Source: CAYZPE01 sp964626625
GTDB lineage: Bacteria; Patescibacteriota; Minisyncoccia; Phycocordibacterales; CAYZPE01
NCBI GenBank assembly: GCA_964626625.1
Contig: CAZVFV010000038.1
Location: 1 to 6,268, forward strand
Direction: 5' to 3'
DNA: 6,268 nucleotides
Shown here: positions 1 to 3,941 of the stretch, piece after piece
Layout: each line of letters begins with the position of its first letter
How positions within the stretch are numbered: position 1 is the stretch's first letter
The notes under the pieces: generated by a model
The model's input: only the letters and a program-made list of their open reading frames with translations
Database searches by the model: none
What the model was told of the DNA's origin: nothing
Position numbers and translations under genes: made by a program

Positions 1-136
1 GTTTTTTTTGAGCGAGATGTTTTTCTTTTTTCTATACCTGTTCGTCTTTTTGCCATATGTATATAGTTTACACTATTTTATTAATCTGTACACAACTCTG
101 AGCGAGACCAAACCTCTCTCAGACATATAAACTAAG
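1..136. other. Intergenic stretch at left edge with a hairpin and a 9-bp direct repeat
   Basis: No convincing gene is seen. The 9-mer TGAGCGAGA occurs at 9-17 and again at 99-107. The second copy belongs to a hairpin at 97-123: TCTGA (97-101) pairs with TCAGA (119-123), and GAGA (104-107) pairs with TCTC (115-118) around a CCAAACC loop. The hairpin lies just beyond the 3' end of the minus-strand dehydratase gene and could help end or protect its transcript, but no T-run follows it on that strand, so it is not a standard intrinsic terminator. Confidence 0.4.
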
Positions 137-460
137 TTATTTTTCTAGAGCATCTATTTTTGCAGCGACAATAAAATCATTTACTGAAAGTCCTTTGATA
201 GCGTGTGTAGTAAGGGTAAGTGTTATTTTATTATACGAAATAAAAATATCAGGATGATGCCCTTCATTTTCTGCAATATCAGCAACTATATTAATAAAAA
301 CCATAGCTTCTTTAAAATTTTTGAAAGTAAACTTTTTCTCTAGTGTGTTTAGAACAAGTTTCCAAGAGGGAATTTGCTCCAGATGCTTCACAGCCTGTTC
401 TTGCGTAAGTGGTGGCATTCCTCCTTCACAAGGGACGCACTTTTGTTTTAATAAATTCAT
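137..460 (-). CDS. phhB: 4a-hydroxytetrahydrobiopterin dehydratase (pterin-4a-carbinolamine dehydratase)
   Basis: The 107-residue product has the usual length and signature of the PCD/DCoH family, a small cytoplasmic enzyme that dehydrates 4a-hydroxytetrahydropterin to quinonoid dihydropterin. The family signature is visible: E64 three residues before H68-H69-P70, Y76 after it, then H86 and D95, which together form the pterin-binding active site. The N-terminus (KCVPCEGGMPPLT) is a typical family opening with two cysteines. No aromatic amino acid hydroxylase is nearby, so the partner reaction is unknown; in bacteria lacking a hydroxylase the enzyme may act in molybdopterin or folate-related pterin metabolism. 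The start fits a leaderless promoter: TGC TATACT TACCAC then ATG, read on the minus strand. The gene is divergent from the exported protein at 507. The symbol is by family only. Confidence 0.93.
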   Translation of the reverse strand: MNLLKQKCVPCEGGMPPLTQEQAVKHLEQIPSWKLVLNTLEKKFTFKNFKEAMVFINIVADIAENEGHHPDIFISYNKITLTLTTHAIKGLSVNDFIVAAKIDALEK

Positions 461-506
461 GTGGTAAGTATAGCAAAATATACATCCTATTTGTTATGAT
501 GTGTAT
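461..506. promoter_or_regulatory. Divergent pair of extended -10 promoters for two leaderless genes
   Basis: This 46-base interval separates two divergent start codons. On the minus strand TGC plus TATACT (hexamer 467-472) lies six bases before the ATG at 460. On the plus strand TGT plus TATGAT (hexamer 495-500) lies six bases before the ATG at 507. Neither has a recognisable -35 box at the expected distance, as usual for extended -10 promoters, and neither start has a Shine-Dalgarno sequence. Transcription should begin on or next to the A of each ATG. Confidence 0.65.
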
Positions 507-1019
507 ATGAATACAAAAGCTCTCTATATGTTTCTTGGATTTCTCATTATTACCGTTCTGGTTATTTTTGGTATATTGAGATTTTCAAAAGACAATCAAG
601 GGCGTGCATGTACAGCAGAAGCAAAGATGTGTCCTGATGGCTCGTATGTTGGCCGTACAGGTCCTTTGTGTGAGTTTACACAATGCCCTGAAGTTAAAAT
701 AATAGAAGAGACAGGAATGTTAGGTGGTCAGGTAACTATTTCACCAATATGTCCGGTTGAAAGAATACCACCTGATCCAAATTGTGCCCCAAAACCTTTT
801 GTGACAGATGTTTCTGTGAGTATACAAGGATCAAATAAGATTAATAAGTCGATTAAAACAACCACACAGGGAGATTTTACTTTTGAGCTTCCTGTTGGAA
901 CGTACCTCATTCGTGCAGAAAGTGGAAAGGTTTTTCCACGTTGTGAAGATAAAACCATTCTTATAGTAAGAGGACAATCAGCTGTTGTAGATATCTCTTG
1001 TGATTCAGGAATTAGGTAG
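507..1019 (+). CDS. Membrane-anchored, Cys-rich exported protein with a carboxypeptidase-regulatory-like domain
   Basis: The 170-residue product has one N-terminal hydrophobic helix (about residues 7-26), acting as an uncleaved signal anchor that places the rest outside the cell. A first module (about 35-61) has cysteines 35, 42, 55 and 60 around the motif CPDGSYVGRTGPLCEF. A second module (about 71-170) looks like a carboxypeptidase-regulatory/SpaA-type beta-sandwich: GGQV opening, GDFTFELPVGTYLIRAESG strand pair, and an end in CDSGIR, with cysteines 82, 93, 146 and 165. Eight cysteines, four per module, suggest disulfides formed outside the membrane. I recall similar short proteins in Parcubacteria genomes, but no function is known to me. 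An in-frame GTG at 501 would add two residues; the ATG at 507 is preferred because an extended -10 box ends at 500, so the transcript should begin near 507. Confidence 0.8.
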   Translation: MNTKALYMFLGFLIITVLVIFGILRFSKDNQGRACTAEAKMCPDGSYVGRTGPLCEFTQCPEVKIIEETGMLGGQVTISPICPVERIPPDPNCAPKPFVTDVSVSIQGSNKINKSIKTTTQGDFTFELPVGTYLIRAESGKVFPRCEDKTILIVRGQSAVVDISCDSGIR

Positions 1020-1023
1020 AAAA

Positions 1024-1046
1024 TTACCAAGGTTTAACTTCGGTAA
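1024..1046. terminator. Possible weak hairpin between convergent genes
   Basis: TTACC (1024-1028) and GGTAA (1042-1046) form a short stem, with partial further pairing of AGG and CTT around a TTTAA loop. It sits between the end of the plus-strand exported protein and the end of the minus-strand zinc-knuckle ORF. Read on the minus strand it is followed by only four T residues, so termination would be weak. Confidence 0.3.
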
Positions 1047-1101
1047 CAAACAAAAAAAGAACTGTTTTGAAATGCTTCCTGTCCAAGCTTGTTTAGGCAG
1101 A

Positions 1102-1340
1102 CTAGTCCCCTGAGGGATCGTGTGTACTTGCAGTAATTGCAATTTCCCATGTGTCAGTGTAGAAGGTCTTTTTTCCACANNNNNNNNNNNNNNNNNNNNN
1201 NNNNNNNNNNNNNNNNNNNNNNNNNNNNNNNNNNNNNNNNNNNNNNNNNNNNNNNNNNNNNNNNNNNNNNNNNNNNNNNTTTTTCCACAATGTGGGCAAT
1301 AAGTGTTATGGTGATCACCTTTGGTTTCATTTAGTTCCAT
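1102..1340 (-). CDS. Small zinc-knuckle protein interrupted by the scaffold gap
   Basis: The minus-strand reading starts at 1340 with MELNETKGDHHNTYCPHCGK and runs into the N gap. Beyond the gap it resumes as CGKKTFYTDTWEIAITAS, then THDPSGD and a TAG stop at 1104-1102. The two parts are in different frames only because the gap is written as exactly 100 bases. The start is supported by AAGGAAG (1345-1351), the only clear Shine-Dalgarno sequence in the window. CPHCGK is a zinc-knuckle half-site. If the flanking repeats are an unmerged overlap, the gene is an uninterrupted 42-codon ORF with one knuckle; if the gap is real, CGKK may be the end of a second knuckle completing a zinc ribbon. Function is not recognised. 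It is convergent with the upstream gene and divergent from the GH15 gene. Confidence 0.55.
1180..1279. other. Scaffold gap of 100 N
   Basis: Exactly 100 N, the conventional placeholder for unknown length. The ten bases TTTTTCCACA abut the gap on both sides (1170-1179 and 1280-1289). Protein predictions that run through it are not reliable in frame or length. Confidence 0.99.
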
Positions 1341-1422
1341 AGAACTTCCTTTCAGTTTTGTGCTCTTTGTTAAATTTAGTTCTTAGGTGGATAAGTTTCA
1401 ATGTGTGAGATTTGTACCACTT

Positions 1423-1439
1423 TGGTATAAAATATAACC
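1423..1439 (+). promoter_or_regulatory. Promoter for the GH15-like gene, probably leaderless
   Basis: TAAAAT (1428-1433) lies six bases before the ATG at 1440. An overlapping extended -10 reading, TGG TATAAA (1423-1431), would leave eight bases. Either places the transcription start at or next to the start codon. No Shine-Dalgarno sequence or good -35 box is seen. Confidence 0.55.
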
Positions 1440-2513
1440 ATGACAACAAATCCGCTTCATGAAAAACTTATCAAACAGCATTTAGAGATTCTTGAAAGTC
1501 TTCAGTATGATTCAGGACTTTTTGCTGCTTCTAAAAAAGATATTGCAACGGGGTATAACAAAGCATGGCTTCGAGATAACTTCTACGAGTGTTTAGCTTT
1601 TGAGGTAATAGGAGATTTTGAAACTGTGAGGCAAACATATCGAGCGATTTTAGACATTTTCAAAAAGCATGAATATAAAATTGATCATGCAATAAGTAAA
1701 AAACCAGAACATACTCACGAATACATTCATCCACGCTACAATCCAGAGACATTTGATGAGTATTGGGAAGAATGGGGAAATAAGCAAAACGACTCCATTG
1801 GATGTATTCTCTTTAAAATAGGGGAACTTGAAAAACGAGAAAAAGCGTTTGTTGTAAAAGATGCGGATGATGTGAGGGTTTTACAAAAACTTGTCTGGTA
1901 TCTTTCAACACTTCAGTATTGGCACGATCCGGATTCTGGTATGTGGGAAGAAGATCAAGAGATTCATATATCTTCTGTTGGGGCATGTGTCGCAGGACTT
2001 AAGATGGTTAGAAATGTAGAAGGAGTTATTGTTCCAGATGAACTCATACAAAAAGGTGAGCAAACTTTGCATGAAATACTTCCTCGTGAATCAAAAAAAA
2101 AGTTTGTAGATTTGGCGCTTCTTTCTCTTATCTGGCCGTACGGTGTTTTAAACAAAGAAGAGACTGCTTTAGTTTTAGAAAATGTTGAATATCATTTACT
2201 TCGTAAACATGGGGTGATTCGATATAAAGGTGATAAGTATTACAACAAAAATCCTGATGGTTGGTCAGAAGAGGCAGAGTGGACATTTGGTTTAAGTTGG
2301 CTTTCTATTATTTATGACAAGCTTGGTAATAAAGAGAAGGCACAATTTTTTCTCGAAAAAGCCAAGGAAACTGTAACAAAAGACGGTGATGTGCCTGAGC
2401 TCTACTATTCAAATTCAACAAAATACAATGACAATACTCCACTCGGTTGGAGTGAAAGTTTGTTTATTGTAGCTCTCCATGAAATGAACAATGTTGGGTT
2501 TGAGAAAAAATAA
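1440..2513 (+). CDS. Glycoside hydrolase family 15-like protein (glucoamylase / phosphorylase-kinase-type six-hairpin domain)
   Basis: The 357-residue product matches the (alpha/alpha)6-barrel of GH15 enzymes, which release glucose from the ends of starch- or glycogen-type glucans, and of the related phosphorylase kinase regulatory subunits. In order it shows GYNKAWLRDNFY (38-49, the family RD-containing segment), QNDSIG (116-121), MWEED with the candidate general-acid glutamate at 170 or 171, HISSVGACVAGL (176-187), EEAEWTFGLSWL (277-288), VPELYYS with the candidate general-base E320, and PLGWSESLFIVAL (334-346). The order and spacing of WEE and VPE parallel bacterial glucoamylases. It lacks the N-terminal beta-sandwich of typical bacterial glucoamylases, and has no signal peptide, so it should act in the cytoplasm, perhaps on internal glycogen or an oligosaccharide. 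Substrate is not determined by the sequence. Confidence 0.82.
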   Translation: MTTNPLHEKLIKQHLEILESLQYDSGLFAASKKDIATGYNKAWLRDNFYECLAFEVIGDFETVRQTYRAILDIFKKHEYKIDHAISKKPEHTHEYIHPRYNPETFDEYWEEWGNKQNDSIGCILFKIGELEKREKAFVVKDADDVRVLQKLVWYLSTLQYWHDPDSGMWEEDQEIHISSVGACVAGLKMVRNVEGVIVPDELIQKGEQTLHEILPRESKKKFVDLALLSLIWPYGVLNKEETALVLENVEYHLLRKHGVIRYKGDKYYNKNPDGWSEEAEWTFGLSWLSIIYDKLGNKEKAQFFLEKAKETVTKDGDVPELYYSNSTKYNDNTPLGWSESLFIVALHEMNNVGFEKK

Positions 2514-2522
2514 AATTTTTAA
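2511..2522 (+). promoter_or_regulatory. Possible -10 box of the HD pseudogene, overlapping the GH15 stop codon
   Basis: TAAAAT (2511-2516) includes the TAA stop of the upstream gene and lies six bases before the ATG at 2523, the same spacing as the other predicted leaderless starts. There is no TGn extension. Read-through from the GH15 gene is equally possible because only nine bases separate the two genes. Confidence 0.4.
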
Positions 2523-2871
2523 ATGAAAGAATCTTCTGTAATTAAAAAAAACTGAATTGTTTGTTAAAAATACTCTTAGTAAAGACGGGACAGGTCATGT
2601 TTTTTGGCATATTGAAAGAGTGAGAAATAATGCTCGGCTTATTAACAAAAAAGAAAAAGGTAATTGGTCCATTATTGATTTAGCTGTACTTCTACATGAT
2701 GTGGGAGACAGAAAGGTGATTGATAAAAAAGAAGATGATTATACGATTGCGGAGAATGCTTCGAAGCTTTACCTCGGAGTTCGATCCACACATACAAAAA
2801 GAGTCGGCGGATCCGATACATATCCAACAAAGTTTTCCCTGTTGCTTCGCCTCATACCTCGTCTGCTCTGA
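2523..2871 (+). pseudogene. HD-domain phosphohydrolase, frameshifted and truncated
   Basis: The fragment belongs to the HD superfamily of metal-dependent phosphohydrolases (YedJ-like group). The open frame from TTG 2557 encodes the family core: GHVFWHIERVRNNA with the first metal histidine, then LAVLLHDVGDRK with the HD doublet. A better N-terminus starts at ATG 2523 (MKESSVIKKTE...) but meets a stop after ten codons. Removing one A from the A8 run at 2544-2551 joins the two frames into MKESSVIKKTELFVKNTLSK and onward, as expected for the family. In the repaired numbering the metal ligands are H29 and H58-D59. The similarity stops near residue 84, where the reading enters the inverted-repeat element, so the C-terminal half with the last metal aspartate is absent. 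Full-length relatives are around 200 residues. Two independent lesions make a functional protein unlikely. Confidence 0.8.
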
Positions 2872-2892
2872 GTGAGGATAGGACGAGGTAAA
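2768..2892. mobile_element. 125-bp element with 9-bp terminal inverted repeats (MITE-like or interspersed repeat)
   Basis: The ends are perfect inverted copies: TTTACCTCG at 2768-2776 and CGAGGTAAA at 2884-2892. A further inner copy makes a 9-bp hairpin, TACCTCGTC (2855-2863) with GACGAGGTA (2882-2890), loop 18 bases. The interior is visibly richer in G+C than its surroundings and contains the palindrome CGGATCCG. The left end is exactly where HD-protein similarity stops, as expected if the element entered or replaced the gene end. Read on the minus strand the hairpin is followed at once by a 28-codon ORF ending inside the other terminal repeat. No target-site duplication is seen, and no HD remnant is recognised beyond the right end, so insertion followed by deletion, or a recombination at a repeat, fits better than a clean insertion. 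No transposase is present. Confidence 0.5.
2769..2855 (-). CDS. 28-codon ORF filling the inverted-repeat element (doubtful gene)
   Basis: The minus-strand ORF begins MRRSNRENFVGY, continues VSDPPTLFVCV and ends DRTPR, with its TAA formed by the terminal repeat. It starts directly after the inner hairpin of the element. There is no usable Shine-Dalgarno spacing (GAGGT abuts the ATG) and no -10 box at the spacing used by neighbouring genes. It may be a spurious ORF carried by a repeated element, which automated annotation would call hypothetical wherever the element occurs. Confidence 0.2.
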   Translation of the reverse strand: MRRSNRENFVGYVSDPPTLFVCVDRTPR

Positions 2893-2914
2893 ATTTTATT
2901 CTACTTTCTAAGTA

Positions 2915-3066
2915 TTCATGAGTGCTTCATGTTCCTACAGTAGACTTTGGTAAGGAAGACATTAATTAATTTAATGACCAAATCTCACTAGTAAAAAAAT
3001 ATAAAAGAGTAGTTATGGCCTTGTCGGCAAAAAGAGATACTAAAAAAATATCTTCTTTAAGAGGGT
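2915..3066 (+). pseudogene. Decayed duplicate of the histidine kinase promoter and first codons
   Basis: Bases 2915-2954 match 3883-3922 at 32 of 40 positions without gaps. Both are followed, after similar distances, by ATGACCAAA (2974 here, 3942 at the kinase). From there the copy has a two-base insertion and a stop in the start frame (TAG at 2989), but the shifted frame reads LVKKYKRVVMALSAKRDTKK and onward to about 3066, aligning with LIKKIIKERQSKSAKKKNKK of the kinase. No PAS, HisKA or ATPase sequence follows. The copy is therefore a promoter plus about 30 codons left from a tandem duplication or a recombination, now inactive. With the intact copy it flanks the baeRF-like gene as direct repeats 968 bases apart. 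Confidence 0.65.
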
Positions 3067-3108
3067 TCGAGAATATGTGTGAATAAAAAACAGATAAACA
3101 ATAAAATA

Positions 3109-3134
3109 AATATTAATCTCTCAGAGATAATATT
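3109..3134. promoter_or_regulatory. Strong dyad upstream of the baeRF-like gene
   Basis: ATCTCT (3116-3121) and AGAGAT (3123-3128) are perfect inverted halves around a single C. AATATT (3109-3114) and AATATT (3129-3134) extend the pairing with one bulged A at 3115, giving twelve paired positions per arm. It lies about 75 bases before the start at 3209. No T-run follows on the plus strand, so an operator or leader hairpin fits better than a terminator. Confidence 0.45.
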
Positions 3135-3185
3135 GAAACTATAAACTTTTATGAGTGCGAGTAAATTATTTAGTATTCTACATAT

Positions 3186-3191
3186 TATAAT
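3186..3191 (+). promoter_or_regulatory. -10-like box TATAAT for the baeRF-like gene
   Basis: A consensus TATAAT lies 17 bases before the ATG at 3209, predicting a leader of about ten bases without a Shine-Dalgarno sequence. No clear -35 box is seen. In such AT-rich sequence a chance match is possible. Confidence 0.4.
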
Positions 3192-3208
3192 TAAATAAAA
3201 ATAAACTT

Positions 3209-3763
3209 ATGAAAATTCCAAATACATTCCAAATTAAGAACAGTGAACCGATCCTTCTTTTGATTACAGGTAAGCAGGAAGCTAGTTTCCACAAAATTTT
3301 TTCTGGGGAAATGGCTCATATTCACACATTTAAGGTTGATAAGCCACATTACTCTGATAATGAAGGGCATTTCAAAGTAAGATCACATGGTAAGGTGATA
3401 CGTTCTGGTTCACCTCGTGAGCTCGATGATGAAATCGTTATAAATGATTTTTTAAAAAAGTTAAAAGACTATATTAAGAAAGACATTAACTCTGCCGATT
3501 ACAAATATATATACATTACCTTACCAGAGCATCTTAAAAACATTACAGTAGAATCATTACCACCTAGATTTAAGAATAAGATAAGTCATGAGATTCTCGG
3601 AAACTTTTTTAAAGAAAAGCCTCTTGATGTACTTAAAAGATTTTCTGATTTAAATAAAGAAGAAGGTGTTAGTAAAAAACTTCCTATTAAAAAAGAAGCT
3701 CGAAAAATTATAAATAAATCTAAACAAGCACGAAAGGTAATTAAAGGAGACCCAAAAAAATAG
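3209..3763 (+). CDS. Probable host-attachment/baeRF-family protein (eRF1-domain related)
   Basis: The 184-residue product has no signal peptide or membrane helix. Residues 12-45 form a beta-rich opening (PILLLITGKQEASFHKIFSG) like the start of bacterial eRF1-related (baeRF) domains. Residues 71-145 (ELDDEIVINDFLKKL, then YKYIYITLPEHLKN, then KISHEILGNFFKEKPLDVL) resemble the Pfam family named for attachment to host cells, in which a helix precedes a strand that ends in a proline and a further helix follows. That family is related to the archaeal-eukaryotic release factor fold and is suspected to act on ribosomes. The last 40 residues are lysine-rich, consistent with RNA or ribosome contact. 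The family call rests on pattern similarity alone; the molecular role is not shown. The gene stands alone between direct repeats of the kinase leader and is strongly AT-rich. Confidence 0.55.
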   Translation: MKIPNTFQIKNSEPILLLITGKQEASFHKIFSGEMAHIHTFKVDKPHYSDNEGHFKVRSHGKVIRSGSPRELDDEIVINDFLKKLKDYIKKDINSADYKYIYITLPEHLKNITVESLPPRFKNKISHEILGNFFKEKPLDVLKRFSDLNKEEGVSKKLPIKKEARKIINKSKQARKVIKGDPKK

Positions 3764-3882
3764 TGTGTTTTATATAAAAATAATCTCTTTAAACTGAAGA
3801 TCTGTGCAATATTAAAAAAAATGAAAGAGTTTGGTTTTGTGTAAAAAACTTCCTTACGGAATTCTCTTTTGGTTTTAGAGTC

Positions 3883-3922
3883 TTCATGAGTACATCATGT
3901 CCCTACAGTAAGCTTCAATAAG
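3883..3922 (+). repeat. Intact copy of the 40-base repeat upstream of the histidine kinase
   Basis: It matches 2915-2954 at 32 of 40 positions. Both copies keep CATGA-N5-TCATG (3886-3900 region here begins with CATGA at 3885-3889 and ends TCATG at 3895-3899; 2917-2931 in the other copy), with two of the eight differences in the central five bases and none in the arms. Both also keep CCTACAGTA. This may be an operator for a dimeric regulator or a hairpin in the leader. Confidence 0.5.
3886..3921 (+). CDS. Possible 11-codon leader peptide upstream of the histidine kinase (tentative)
   Basis: ATG at 3886 opens MSTSCPYSKLQ followed by TAA. The repeat copy at 2918-2953 opens MSASCSYSRLW, also ended by TAA at the same place. 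The aligned window has no indels, whereas the sequence just after it does, and one two-base change (AGA/AAG) is Arg/Lys. No Shine-Dalgarno sequence precedes either. The frame is so short that staying open by chance is likely, and the conserved dyad in the same bases is an alternative reason for conservation. Confidence 0.2.
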   Translation: MSTSCPYSKLQ

Positions 3923-3941
3923 TACTATTATTTTAATGATT

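Larger units (their letters stand above)
2893..3208. other. Gene-poor 316-base stretch with a decayed kinase leader, a dyad and the baeRF-like gene promoter
   Basis: It holds a degraded copy of the histidine kinase 5' region (2915-3066), a strong dyad (3109-3134), a possible 15-codon mini-ORF (3151-3198) and a -10-like TATAAT (3186-3191). Nothing else is recognised. Confidence 0.7.

Noticed and set aside
17..130. 37-codon plus-strand ORF, very Phe-rich
   Set aside because: Long runs of T produce such ORFs by chance; there is no start signal at the spacing used nearby, and it overlaps the hairpin at 97-123.
728..1030. 100-codon minus-strand ORF
   Set aside because: It is the antisense shadow of the exported protein gene, with no family-like pattern.
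1964..2155. 63-codon minus-strand ORF inside the GH15-like gene
   Set aside because: It is antisense to a well-supported catalytic-domain gene and has no start signal or recognisable similarity.
2776..2790. GTTCGATCC resembling a tRNA T-arm
   Set aside because: The T-stem does not pair beyond the first base pair, and no acceptor, anticodon or D-arm is present around it.
3830..3876. Repeated TTTGGTTTT and AAAGAG/CTCTTT pairing downstream of the baeRF-like gene
   Set aside because: The pairing is A/T-rich and interrupted, with no clean stem and T-run; not distinguishable from background.
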